Shown here: positions 1 through 6,721 of the stretch, piece after piece
Position numbering within the stretch: position 1 is the stretch's first letter
Layout of the letters: every line of letters begins with the position of its first letter
Virus record (IMG/VR): IMGVR_UViG_3300009551_000033
Coordinates: 1-38,669 of that record
Length of the DNA stretch: 38,669 nucleotides
Direction: 5' to 3' (one strand)
Origin: a virus
The notes under the pieces: model-generated
What the model saw: the letters and a program-made list of their open reading frames with translations, nothing else
Told to the model about the DNA's origin: nothing
Database searches by the model: none
Made by a program: the position numbers and the translations under genes

Positions 1-123
1 AAGACAAGGAAGGAAACGAGCGTGAAGCCCTTGAGTTGCGCGTGGCTGATGTAGCTTTGCAAGGAGGCAGACCGCAAGAAGCGGCGCAAAAGCCAGTAGC
101 AAAAAAGCCTTCTGGTGGTGGAG
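1..123. repeat. Terminal direct repeat, left copy
   Basis: The first 123 bases are identical to bases 38547-38669. The repeat lies inside the SSB gene, and the reading frame continues correctly when the two ends are joined. The simplest explanation is an assembly overlap of a circular or circularly permuted genome. A true short terminal repeat of the packaged DNA is possible, but a repeat ending in mid-codon of an essential gene fits the overlap explanation better. Confidence 0.95.
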
Positions 124-194
124 GTAGTTTTGCCGCTATGGATGATGACATTCCTTTCGCTCCTTTCCCGCGTAAAGCCCTGCTTTCTATTTAA
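1..194 (+). CDS. ssb: Single-stranded DNA-binding protein, C-terminal part (gene spans the contig ends)
   Basis: This is the 3' part of the gene that starts at 38315. Once the terminal repeat is merged, the whole protein is about 141 residues. It reads in frame from base 3 and stops at TAA 192-194. The C-terminal part has a glycine-rich linker followed by an acidic tip containing DDDIPF, the usual SSB partner-docking motif. Unusually, about a dozen further residues follow the tip, ending in a short basic and hydrophobic stretch. It would coat single-stranded DNA during recombination and replication, together with the Erf-like protein just upstream. Confidence 0.93.
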   Translation, partial: DKEGNEREALELRVADVALQGGRPQEAAQKPVAKKPSGGGGSFAAMDDDIPFAPFPRKALLSI

Positions 195-198
195 ATAT

Positions 199-639
199 AT
201 GGATGCGACTTCTAAGAAATGTTTTAAATGCGGTACTTGGAAGCCGCATTCTGAATTCTACAAACACAAAGCAATGAAAGATGGATTGCTTGGAAAATGC
301 AAAGATTGTACTAAAAAAGATGCATCTTTACATCGATTGGAAAACCTAGAAAAAATTAGGAAATATGATAAATCTAGGTCTAAGTTACCTCATCGAATGC
401 AAAAAAGAATTGATGTTGATAAAGAATATAAGCGCAAATTTCCAGAAAGAGTTCGTGCAAATACGGCCGTTCATAATGCATTAAGGGCTAAAAAGATTTT
501 TAAATGGCCTGTTTGCGCAATCCCAGATTGCAATAATACAAATCCTGTTGCGCATCATCCAGATTATTCGCGCCCACTCGATGTTGTTTGGCTTTGTCAA
601 GCGCATCATAGACAAGCACATGCTTTGGTAAAGGATTGA
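199..639 (+). CDS. HNH-type / double zinc-ribbon endonuclease-like protein
   Basis: A protein of 146 residues. The ATG at 199 is chosen because an amino-terminal zinc ribbon starts directly after it, with CxxC pairs at about residues 8/11 and 34/37. The C-terminal part has CAIPDC, then AHHPDYS and WLCQAHHRQAH, a treble-clef HNH arrangement common in phage HNH-like proteins. No convincing Shine-Dalgarno sequence precedes it. The gene is visibly AT-richer than its neighbours and sits directly behind SSB, which suggests a recently acquired insertion (homing-type or moron). Nuclease activity is inferred from the motif only. Confidence 0.75.
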   Translation: MDATSKKCFKCGTWKPHSEFYKHKAMKDGLLGKCKDCTKKDASLHRLENLEKIRKYDKSRSKLPHRMQKRIDVDKEYKRKFPERVRANTAVHNALRAKKIFKWPVCAIPDCNNTNPVAHHPDYSRPLDVVWLCQAHHRQAHALVKD

Positions 640-640
640 A

Positions 641-934
641 ATGATTGACTTCGACCAACTAGACCCAGCAGTCATCATCGCTCGCGGACAGTATTCCACA
701 GTTCGTTCTGCACATGAAGACGCTTTGAAGGATCTGCATATTGCATGCTCAAAATTTACCGGTTTTACCACCGGTATTTTTCGAGCTGCACAGCCCGATA
801 AAGACCAATCGTTCCCAGGTGCTGACGACTTCAACAAAGGCCGGGCACTGATTGATGAAATCGAAAAGATTGTTGCGAATATCGAGGAACTTCATAAGCA
901 GAAAAATTCCTTGAAAGCTCTTGCTTGGGGCTGA
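641..934 (+). CDS. Phage protein of unknown function
   Basis: A protein of 97 residues starting one base after the HNH stop codon, with AAAGGA upstream. It is mostly helical in composition, with an acidic N-terminus (MIDFDQLDP) and a charged C-terminal helix. I do not recognise the family. Base composition returns to the genome norm here, unlike the preceding gene. Position in the early rightward arm next to SSB and Erf suggests an accessory replication or recombination role, but nothing in the sequence proves it. Confidence 0.7.
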   Translation: MIDFDQLDPAVIIARGQYSTVRSAHEDALKDLHIACSKFTGFTTGIFRAAQPDKDQSFPGADDFNKGRALIDEIEKIVANIEELHKQKNSLKALAWG

Positions 935-1003
935 TTCCTGTTCTATCCTGTCATTGGCATCTAGATTAGCTCTCGAAAAGTGCAACCCTTAGCACCTGAT
1001 GCC
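921..1003 (+). promoter_or_regulatory. Possible promoter and structured leader
   Basis: TTGCTT at 921-926 and TATCCT at 944-949 are 17 bases apart and resemble a weak sigma-70 promoter. Downstream, GGCATC (956-961) can pair with GATGCC (998-1003), enclosing a GTGC/GCAC hairpin, so the untranslated stretch before the next gene may fold. The match is modest and the interval short, so this could be chance. Confidence 0.25.
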
Positions 1004-1043
1004 ATTCTTCTTAAGGGATTTCTCATCAACTAAAGGGGCTGAT

Positions 1044-1235
1044 GTGTCTAAAGTCTATTCAAGATCCGAAATCATCGAAGTATTGTCCTACATGGACGAA
1101 TACAGCCATTCCGGTCAGCACCGTGAAGGCGCAGCGATTATTCGCCAACTCATGGCAGAAATCGAGTCACTCGAAAGCGATTGCGAACGCCGCGTGCAAA
1201 TGGCGCTGATACATGGCAAGGAGTCCAAGAAATGA
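1044..1235 (+). CDS. Small phage protein, unknown
   Basis: A protein of 63 residues. I chose GTG at 1044 because AAGGGG lies at ideal spacing before it. The longer in-frame start at 999 has no ribosome site and would add unconvincing residues. The C-terminal half is a heptad-like helix rich in Glu, Arg and Leu with one Cys. The stop codon overlaps the next ATG (ATGA at 1232-1235), indicating translational coupling. Function unknown. Confidence 0.65.
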   Translation: MSKVYSRSEIIEVLSYMDEYSHSGQHREGAAIIRQLMAEIESLESDCERRVQMALIHGKESKK

Positions 1236-1330
1236 GCCGCTTACAAGCTGCAGTCACTGCAGCGCTGGGACTGCAGCAGGACCTGGCCGCTAAGGTGGCG
1301 GCTATTCAGATTGGAGAGGTGAAGAAATGA
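1232..1330 (+). CDS. 32-residue small protein
   Basis: A very short reading frame joined to both neighbours by ATGA overlaps (1232-1235 and 1327-1330), which is the main reason to accept it. The peptide is alanine-, leucine- and glutamine-rich, probably one amphipathic helix, starting MSRLQAAVTAAL and ending GEVKK. A GGAG-like sequence for the following gene lies inside its 3' end. No family is recognisable; it may act mainly as a coupling cistron. Confidence 0.6.
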   Translation: MSRLQAAVTAALGLQQDLAAKVAAIQIGEVKK

Positions 1331-1638
1331 ACGTCAAACAACAGCAAGCAGAACATCTGGAATATCTGATGACCATTGGCCGTGGTGGCGAAATGGGCAT
1401 TGGTGGTCTCATCAAATCGCCAGAAGATGAGGCAATTTATCGCCGCCACATCGAATGGATTGCAGAGGCGATCCGTGAAGAGCAGCACGCCCGATCTATC
1501 GCAATGTGCGTTGGCGTCTGCGATAGCGTTGCAGAAGCAGGTAACGAGTTTGGGCGTGGTGCCGAAGAGTGCGCGGACAACTTGCACAAATACATCCCGG
1601 ATGCATACAAGGCCAAGTATCCGAGGGGTGAAGAATGA
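1327..1638 (+). CDS. Phage protein, unknown
   Basis: A protein of 103 residues preceded by GGAGAGG. It begins MNVKQQQAEHLEYL and has a Gly-rich segment (GRGGEMGIGG) followed by an acidic helical region. It is coupled to the preceding small gene by an ATGA overlap and to the next by four bases. It resembles the small soluble hypothetical proteins of phage early arms, but I cannot name a domain. Confidence 0.72.
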   Translation: MNVKQQQAEHLEYLMTIGRGGEMGIGGLIKSPEDEAIYRRHIEWIAEAIREEQHARSIAMCVGVCDSVAEAGNEFGRGAEECADNLHKYIPDAYKAKYPRGEE

Positions 1639-2159
1639 CGACCCCCATCGCCTGGCCTGAAGCGCAGCGCATCTGCGACATACCGGAGGTGCGCGAATCA
1701 CTGGAAAAGTTTGCTGCTGACGCGCACGACGAGAACATGCTGGCCATGGTCAGCGCGATCATGGGACATGCATTCACCCAAGGGCGCGCAGCAGGGCTGG
1801 AGGAAATCATCGACATGCTGGACAAGTTCGGCACGTTGAAATACCGCGCTGGATGCTCAACCATCAAGACCAGCCAAGAACTGCTGGAACAAGCGCATGC
1901 ATATCGCCACATGATCCACGAAGCGCTTGCAAACCTATCCCCCACCACCTCTGATGCAGGGAAGGATGATGCACTGCTGACCATTGCTCGCGATGCGCTG
2001 GAAGAAATCGCGCTGGCCGGTATGTCCGGCAGCGGACAGGAAAGCGAAGAAGGCATGCGCGATTGGCATGCACGCCGCGCCTGGGAATTCATCGGTATCG
2101 CTGCTCGTGCGAAAACCGCCATTGACGCAGCCATCGCCGCGCAAGGGGAGGGTAAGTGA
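1635..2159 (+). CDS. Phage protein, unknown, helical
   Basis: A protein of 174 residues overlapping its neighbours by four bases on each side. The sequence is predominantly helical and acidic, with a long central helix (GLEEIIDMLDKFG) and no predicted membrane segment. The order and overlaps place it in the same transcription unit as the DpdA-like gene that follows. I see no catalytic motif. Confidence 0.72.
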   Translation: MTTPIAWPEAQRICDIPEVRESLEKFAADAHDENMLAMVSAIMGHAFTQGRAAGLEEIIDMLDKFGTLKYRAGCSTIKTSQELLEQAHAYRHMIHEALANLSPTTSDAGKDDALLTIARDALEEIALAGMSGSGQESEEGMRDWHARRAWEFIGIAARAKTAIDAAIAAQGEGK

Positions 2160-2911
2160 TTCACTATCACGGACTTCCGATCACACCGGCCACAGCAGCT
2201 CTGCGCGCAATTGATGGCGGCCATGCTTTTGTGTCGTTCCAGCACCCCGAGCAACTGACAATCGCACTGGAAGCATCGCAGTCATTTGCGGTGGACAACG
2301 GGGCATTCTCAGCATGGCGTAGCGGAAAACCTATCACCGACTGGTCGCATTACTACGCGTGGGTTGGTGAGCTTCATCGTTATCCAAGCTTTGATTTTGC
2401 CGTGATCCCCGATGTGATTGATGGCGATGAAGTCGCAAATGATGCCCTGTTAGAAGAATGGCCGTGGCGAGAAAAATCGCCATGGGTCGGCGCTCCAGTC
2501 TGGCACCTGCATGAATCCCTGGAGCGCCTTGAGCGGCTTGCTTTTGCGTGGCCTCGTATCTGCCTCGGAAGTTCTGGCGAGTTCGCACAAATCGGCACGG
2601 CTGCATGGTGGACACGGATGGCAAAGGCAATGGCCATTGTATGCGACCGACAAGGTAGACCAATTTGCAAGCTGCATGGCCTTCGTATGCTCGACCCGGA
2701 AGTTTTCAGTCGCTTCCCCTTCTCTTCGGCTGACAGCACGAATATCGGGCGCAACGTGGGTATCGACTCAGCATGGCGCGGTACTTACACCCCGCCGACG
2801 AAGGAAGCACGGGCCGCATTGATGCGTGAGCGCATCGAAGCCCACCAGTCGCTGACGTTTTGGGACCGCCAGCATGCACCGATTCAAGAATCACTATTTG
2901 GGAGCCCATAA
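2156..2911 (+). CDS. tRNA-guanine transglycosylase / DpdA-like protein
   Basis: A protein of 251 residues. Three conserved-looking blocks match the TIM-barrel transglycosylase pattern: AVDNGAFSAW (Asp47, like the DSGG(F/Y)Q loop), FAVIPDVIDGDE (Asp86) and HGLRMLDP followed by SADSTN (Asp193, where the nucleophilic Asp sits). GSSGEFAQIG may form the base pocket. The Cys/His zinc site of bacterial Tgt is not seen. Phage proteins of the DpdA type put 7-deazaguanine bases into DNA as protection against restriction. No preQ0 synthesis genes (folE, queD, queE, queC) are present, so the substrate would have to come from the host. Family placement is my inference from motifs. Confidence 0.6.
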   Translation: MIHYHGLPITPATAALRAIDGGHAFVSFQHPEQLTIALEASQSFAVDNGAFSAWRSGKPITDWSHYYAWVGELHRYPSFDFAVIPDVIDGDEVANDALLEEWPWREKSPWVGAPVWHLHESLERLERLAFAWPRICLGSSGEFAQIGTAAWWTRMAKAMAIVCDRQGRPICKLHGLRMLDPEVFSRFPFSSADSTNIGRNVGIDSAWRGTYTPPTKEARAALMRERIEAHQSLTFWDRQHAPIQESLFGSP

Positions 2912-3720
2912 TGATCATGACACGAAACAAGATTGAGCAATTGAAGCGGTTGACGGAAGCACTCAGCGGCATTGAATTCAAAGCTGAATTGGGCGGCGCA
3001 TCGTTTTACGTGCTGGATTCTGAAGGTAACCCCCTCTGCAAAGCGTTTTGCATCGAGAAATGGTATGAGCCGCGTACCGTCGCAGAATTCATCGCCGCCG
3101 CCAATCCGCAAACCATCCTCTCCCTGATTGCCCTAGCAGAGCGCGCCCTGCAGCCGGAAGAGGGGCAGTCCTGCGAAATGACGCCTGAGCAGATGACGGC
3201 CTATGCGCAGAGCATTGCCGACCGCGCCTCCCAGATCGCGCTACCAGCAGGGTCGGTTCCTGAAGGATGGAAGCTGCTGCCAAAGGTCCCCGATGAAACC
3301 ATGCTGAACGCTGCTAGGGACTGGTCCGTGAAGAAGTATGGCATCGGTGTCGGCAATGATGGAGCTATCGGCTGCTACGGTGCCATGTACGACGCCGCGC
3401 AGCAGCATCCCGAAGCCTCGCCAGCGGTGGCGCAGCCGGTGGCTGTGGTGCGCGACACGTTGGGCGGGGTATATGGCGAGATCATTCGCGAGGGAGATAT
3501 CGGGACAGTGCTGCAAGAAGGAACGTTGCTCTATGCCGCTGCACCGGCAGAATTGGCGCAGCCGGTGGCGGATGAGACTATCCGCGAAATCTTCATGGCG
3601 CATGGCTTCACCATCAAGGAAGGCCAGACCGACCTGAAGCCATACGTCTATGCTGCCGCCCGTGCATTACTCGCACGCGCCGCACTCTGCCAGCCAGCAG
3701 AAGAAGGAGACAAGGCATGA
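2911..3720 (+). CDS. Ead/Ea22-like phage protein
   Basis: A protein of 269 residues. ATG at 2911 is taken because it overlaps the previous stop by one base and follows GGGAG. The layout is typical of Ea22-type early proteins: an N-terminal region ending in ANPQTILSLIALAERAL, then VPEGWKLLPKVP and a tail that repeats a QPVA segment before a final helical block. Such proteins are modular and vary between phages; their function is unknown. It forms part of the continuous early operon with four-base overlap to the next gene. Confidence 0.6.
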   Translation: MIMTRNKIEQLKRLTEALSGIEFKAELGGASFYVLDSEGNPLCKAFCIEKWYEPRTVAEFIAAANPQTILSLIALAERALQPEEGQSCEMTPEQMTAYAQSIADRASQIALPAGSVPEGWKLLPKVPDETMLNAARDWSVKKYGIGVGNDGAIGCYGAMYDAAQQHPEASPAVAQPVAVVRDTLGGVYGEIIREGDIGTVLQEGTLLYAAAPAELAQPVADETIREIFMAHGFTIKEGQTDLKPYVYAAARALLARAALCQPAEEGDKA

Positions 3721-3899
3721 ACTATCAAGATTTCCTGATGCGTTACGAGGCGTACTGCCTTGATCAGCTACGACTTGAGCCTCGCGAGAAAGGAATGCGG
3801 TTTTGGTTTGATCAGCAAAAAATGGTCATTGATGAAATGAGGCATTTTGCAAAGAAATCCAAGTTGGATTTTCCAGCAGAAGAAGGAGGGAAATCGTGA
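3717..3899 (+). CDS. Small phage protein, unknown
   Basis: A 60-residue, highly charged protein rich in aromatic residues (MNYQDFLMRYEAY). It overlaps the preceding gene by four bases. The last codons contain the AAGGAGGG ribosome site used by the methyltransferase-like gene that follows. No domain recognised. Confidence 0.7.
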   Translation: MNYQDFLMRYEAYCLDQLRLEPREKGMRFWFDQQKMVIDEMRHFAKKSKLDFPAEEGGKS

Positions 3900-4471
3900 G
3901 CGTTGCGGTTCTCTTCGCACGCCAGGATAGCGTCTACAAGACGCTGCCGGAATGCGATGTGTACGACATTGACCGCGATGCGCGTACATGGCCAGGCGGA
4001 TATCCTGTGGTGGCCCACCCTCCCTGCCGAGCATGGGGCCGGATGCGCCAATTTGCCAATCCGCGCGACGACGAAAAATCTCTAGCCCTTTTCGCTTTGG
4101 CCAAAGTTCGCACTTATGGCGGCGTTTTGGAGCATCCGGCAGAGTCTTCACTATGGGTTGAGAAGATGTTGCCAAGACCTGGCCGCGCACCAGATCAATA
4201 TGGCGGATATTCAATCCAGATTGACCAGTTCCATTTCGGTCATCGTGCAGAGAAATCGACATGGCTGTATATCGTCGGCGTTCATCCGGATGATTTGCCG
4301 GTCATTCCGAAACGCGAAGGAAAACCTACGCATTGCGTGCGCCCGACGAAGAATTATCCGCGTCTACCCTCAATTACGAAGCCTGAGCGTGAGCATACAC
4401 CAGAACCGCTGGCGCGCTGGCTGGTAGCAGTAGCAATCCTGGCTGGCAAAAAAGAAAGGAAAGCAGCATGA
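3896..4471 (+). CDS. Cytosine-C5 DNA methyltransferase-like protein, short form
   Basis: A protein of 191 residues starting at GTG 3896 with a near-perfect AAGGAGGG site. AHPPCRAWG (Cys44) resembles the PPC catalytic loop of C5 methyltransferases, GGVLEHP (Glu79) the ENV motif, and CDVYDIDRDA the motif-II loop. FGHRAEKSTWLYIVG resembles the conserved segment before the target-recognition region. The SAM-binding FxGxG motif and most of the recognition domain are absent, so it may be a degenerate or non-classical enzyme. It lies downstream of the DpdA-like gene, suggesting a shared role in DNA modification or anti-restriction. Confidence 0.55.
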   Translation: MSVAVLFARQDSVYKTLPECDVYDIDRDARTWPGGYPVVAHPPCRAWGRMRQFANPRDDEKSLALFALAKVRTYGGVLEHPAESSLWVEKMLPRPGRAPDQYGGYSIQIDQFHFGHRAEKSTWLYIVGVHPDDLPVIPKREGKPTHCVRPTKNYPRLPSITKPEREHTPEPLARWLVAVAILAGKKERKAA

Positions 4472-4575
4472 CCCCCACCGCCGCCATCCAACGCGCAGAG
4501 CAGCCGACGTGCTGCCTGTGCGGAAAGAATGGGCATTATGCATATCAATGCTCTTGGAAATGGAGAGCCCCATGA
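4468..4575 (+). CDS. 35-residue zinc-knuckle protein
   Basis: A short frame with overlapping junctions on both sides (ATGA-type). Its core, CCLCGKNGHYAYQC, fits the CX2CX4HX4C zinc-knuckle spacing exactly. Such knuckles bind single-stranded nucleic acid in other systems, for example retroviral nucleocapsid. A lone 35-residue knuckle could be a small nucleic-acid-binding factor or a protein-contact module. Role is inference. Confidence 0.6.
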   Translation: MTPTAAIQRAEQPTCCLCGKNGHYAYQCSWKWRAP

Positions 4576-4748
4576 GCAACGACAAACAATTCCATGTCAT
4601 CGAGCGTACTTTGTTTTGCAATCCACAAGAGACAACACCTGCAAAAAGTCAAAGACGAACAGAGGATTTTTGGATTGGTAACACGGTTTATCAGATCGTC
4701 GTCCCGCCCAACGTAACCAAGCTTGTCTTGAAGCTGCCGATCAAATAA
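4572..4748 (+). CDS. Small phage protein, unknown
   Basis: A protein of 58 residues. ATG 4572 has GGAG six bases upstream and overlaps the stop of the zinc-knuckle gene; in-frame ATGs further upstream lie inside that gene. The second half (GNTVYQIVVPPNVTKLVLKL) is beta-rich. No known family recognised. Confidence 0.6.
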   Translation: MSNDKQFHVIERTLFCNPQETTPAKSQRRTEDFWIGNTVYQIVVPPNVTKLVLKLPIK

Positions 4749-4758
4749 GGACACCATC

Positions 4759-5121
4759 ATGACCGACCAAGAGATTGACGAAATCGCCACGCCATTTAGC
4801 AGCTTCTGCGTGGCGTCTGGCTCGCGTGAGTTCGACCATCTGGGATTCGCCCGCGCACTCTTTTCAAAATCCGCGCAGAGCATCATGAACAACGCAGCGA
4901 TTGATGATATTGCCGCAGAAGTTTTTGGGACGATGGCGACACATCAAGAACGCCAATTTGCCCACAGAATCCTCTCCCGCGCCATCCCAGAGGGGCACGT
5001 TGTGGTGCCGAAGGAGCCGACGCCAGAGATGGAGGCCGAAGGGTTCAAGAACATAACCGGTTTGCCGCATGAAGTCTGGACAGCCATGATTGCCGCAGCA
5101 CCGGCGAATAAGGAGGGATAG
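4759..5121 (+). CDS. Phage protein with Ea22-like tail
   Basis: A protein of 120 residues. The C-terminal third, with VVPKEPTPEMEAEG and WTAMIAAAP, is the same type of tail found in Ea22-like early proteins of lambdoid phages. The N-terminal part is acidic and helical. It starts 10 bases after the preceding stop, with AAGGA upstream. Function unknown; these modules shuffle among phage early arms. Confidence 0.6.
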   Translation: MTDQEIDEIATPFSSFCVASGSREFDHLGFARALFSKSAQSIMNNAAIDDIAAEVFGTMATHQERQFAHRILSRAIPEGHVVVPKEPTPEMEAEGFKNITGLPHEVWTAMIAAAPANKEG

Positions 5122-5124
5122 AGC

Positions 5125-5319
5125 ATGTCTGAATGGATTGAGTGGAAGGGTGGGTATTTTCGAGACCGGCCAACGCCAAGCAATGTCAGGATTCAAGTTC
5201 GCTATCGAGATGGATCCGTGACGGCACCTGTTACAGGCCCAGTAAGCTACGACTGGAGCCATAGCGGCGACGATCACGACATTATCGCCTACCGCATAGT
5301 CAAGGAGAAGGAAGCATGA
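5125..5319 (+). CDS. MSEWIEWKGG-family small phage protein (copy 1)
   Basis: A 64-residue protein beginning MSEWIEWKGG and ending DIIAYRIVKEKEA. A paralogue with the same beginning and end lies on the other early arm at 33676-33858. The middle is beta-rich with W, S and H residues. This type is common in phage early regions and has no known function. It overlaps the next gene by four bases. Confidence 0.75.
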   Translation: MSEWIEWKGGYFRDRPTPSNVRIQVRYRDGSVTAPVTGPVSYDWSHSGDDHDIIAYRIVKEKEA

Positions 5320-5564
5320 AGAAACTATACCGTGTGACAGTCGAATTCGAAATGGTTGTGGAGGCCCGTGACCAAGACCATGCATGGTCTCTTGCAACCA
5401 CACATGCGCCTTCAGCAATTCCGGATTGCGCTCCTGATGTACGGGTAGGTAGCGAAATTATGTCCGTATCCGACCTGCCAGAACATTGGGACGGCATGTG
5501 CCTTCCATATGGTGGCGATGGCAATCAGCGTATCAAAGACATCATCAAGGAGAAGGCATGCTAG
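5316..5564 (+). CDS. Phage protein, LYRVxVEFEMVVEA family (copy 1)
   Basis: An 82-residue protein, MKKLYRVTVEFEMVVEA at the start and DGMCLPYGGDG near the end. A clear paralogue sits at 30204-30452 on the opposite strand. The beginning looks like an alternating beta strand. Function unknown. Its stop overlaps the small membrane gene that follows. Confidence 0.75.
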   Translation: MKKLYRVTVEFEMVVEARDQDHAWSLATTHAPSAIPDCAPDVRVGSEIMSVSDLPEHWDGMCLPYGGDGNQRIKDIIKEKAC

Positions 5565-5665
5565 ACCGCCTCCTAATCCTCCTGTGGAAAACAGGCTACT
5601 ACATACTCTTCGGAATACCTGATTGGGTGAGGGAGAGGAAGAACCGGAAGAAGGAGCAAGGATGA
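5558..5665 (+). CDS. 35-residue membrane protein
   Basis: A short frame overlapping its upstream neighbour by seven bases and the next ATG by four. AAGGAG lies upstream. Residues 4-24 form one hydrophobic aromatic-rich segment (LLILLWKTGYYILFG), followed by a strongly basic tail (RERKNRKKEQG), which by the positive-inside rule should stay in the cytoplasm. A possible small inner-membrane effector; function unknown. Confidence 0.6.
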   Translation: MLDRLLILLWKTGYYILFGIPDWVRERKNRKKEQG

Positions 5666-6306
5666 ACGCAGCAGTGAAAGAGCGACCGATTTTGTTTTCC
5701 GCGCCGATGGTGCGCGCAATCCTGTCCGGCGACAAGACCCAGACTCGGCGCATCATCAAGCAGCCGCCGAACGATCCGCATCATCTCCGCATCATCGGGC
5801 CGTCCGGCGCAGTGCATTACACCCGACCGGACGGCGACAAGCTGGTGGCAGAGGCCCGACAGACGCAAGGCTACCGCGTCCTGACATGTGCGGAATGGCT
5901 GGCCGAGCAGTGCAAGCATGGTCGGCCCGGTGATCGACTTTGGGTGAGAGAAACATGGGGCTACAACCCGGATCATCCCGGCATGGCCTGGCATGCCTGC
6001 TACCGCGCAGATCCTGGCATGGAATACGACGGCATCAAGTGGAAGCCCAGCATTCACATGCCTCGAGCAGCATGCCGGATCAAGCTGGAAATCACTGGCG
6101 TGCGCGTGGAGCGCCTGCAGGACATCAGCGATTTCGACGCTGAAGACGAAGGGACGCGCGGCTGGGCCGCCGAGGTGCAGAAAAATGGGAACAAGTTCTC
6201 CAGCATCCGCAGCGCTTGGCAGGCCATGTGGGAATCCATCAACGGTGCCGGCAGCTGGCAGGCTAATCCCTGGGTGTGGGTGCTGGAATTCAGGAGGATC
6301 GCATGA
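5662..6306 (+). CDS. ASCH-domain-like phage protein
   Basis: A protein of 214 residues, ATG at 5662 chosen from the ATGA overlap. It shows the usual blocks of this phage family: RPILFSAPMVRAILSGDKTQ, then KTQTRRIIK, GDRLWVRETWG, IHMPRAACRI, VERLQDIS and a closing NPWVWVLEFRR. ASCH domains have a PUA-like fold expected to bind RNA or modified bases, and some are nucleoside-modifying hydrolases. Its position in an operon with a DpdA-like and a methyltransferase-like gene fits a role around modified nucleic acid, but this is inference. Confidence 0.7.
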   Translation: MNAAVKERPILFSAPMVRAILSGDKTQTRRIIKQPPNDPHHLRIIGPSGAVHYTRPDGDKLVAEARQTQGYRVLTCAEWLAEQCKHGRPGDRLWVRETWGYNPDHPGMAWHACYRADPGMEYDGIKWKPSIHMPRAACRIKLEITGVRVERLQDISDFDAEDEGTRGWAAEVQKNGNKFSSIRSAWQAMWESINGAGSWQANPWVWVLEFRRIA

Positions 6307-6626
6307 GCACAGATCGCGAGCTGTTGGAGATGGCTGCCAAGGCGGCGGGGCTCCACCATGACGGTGTTGGATACGCATCTGCAACTGGAATGCCTATCAA
6401 TTGGAACCCGCTGGAAGACGATGGCGATGCAGGCCGACTTGCTATGACTCTTTGCGCCGCAGGGAAAATGAGAATCCAGATCACGGAGCAAAGCATCACC
6501 TGCTTTTACGAGCAGGATGGCGTATTCGTCCCTTGGAGCTGGGGATACGAAACATGCACGCTTTCGGAAGCATTCTGCAAATGCATCACTGGTGCAGCAG
6601 CCGAAATCGGGAGAAAAATGCCATGA
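6303..6626 (+). CDS. Phage protein of the WNPLxDDGDAxRLA type
   Basis: A 107-residue protein; ATG 6303 follows a strong AGGAGG site. It contains the INWNPLEDDGDAGRLAMTL segment seen in small proteins of many lambdoid phages (DUF2591-like). The N-terminus MSTDRELLEMAAKAAG is a helix. Function unknown. It overlaps the following short frame by four bases. Confidence 0.6.
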   Translation: MSTDRELLEMAAKAAGLHHDGVGYASATGMPINWNPLEDDGDAGRLAMTLCAAGKMRIQITEQSITCFYEQDGVFVPWSWGYETCTLSEAFCKCITGAAAEIGRKMP

Positions 6627-6721
6627 GCCGCCGCCCAAGACGAGACGAGCAGCGCCGAGCACGTGAGAGGGGGAAAGGCTGTGATGCCTTTCCTGTTTAT
6701 GCCAAATTAGGCGTACCGTAA
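6623..6721 (+). CDS. 32-residue basic peptide at end of the early arm (uncertain)
   Basis: A short frame starting at an ATGA overlap with GGGAG upstream. Its first half is very arginine-rich (MSRRPRRDEQRRARERG). It runs through a terminator-like hairpin and overlaps by 25 bases the 3' end of the convergent lectin-like gene. The overlap junction supports it; the location within the terminator speaks against it. Confidence 0.4.
   Translation: MSRRPRRDEQRRARERGKGCDAFPVYAKLGVP
6672..6699 (+). terminator. Terminator-like hairpin between convergent operons
   Basis: GGAAAGGC (6672-6679) pairs perfectly with GCCTTTCC (6686-6693) around a six-base loop, followed by TGTTTA. The U-tract is short, so strength is uncertain. 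Position between the ends of the rightward early arm and leftward late arm is where a terminator is expected. Confidence 0.5.

Noticed and set aside
481-837. Minus-strand 118-codon frame over the HNH gene end
   Set aside because: Overlaps two well-supported plus-strand genes and has a Cys/Ser/Met composition typical of antisense frames.
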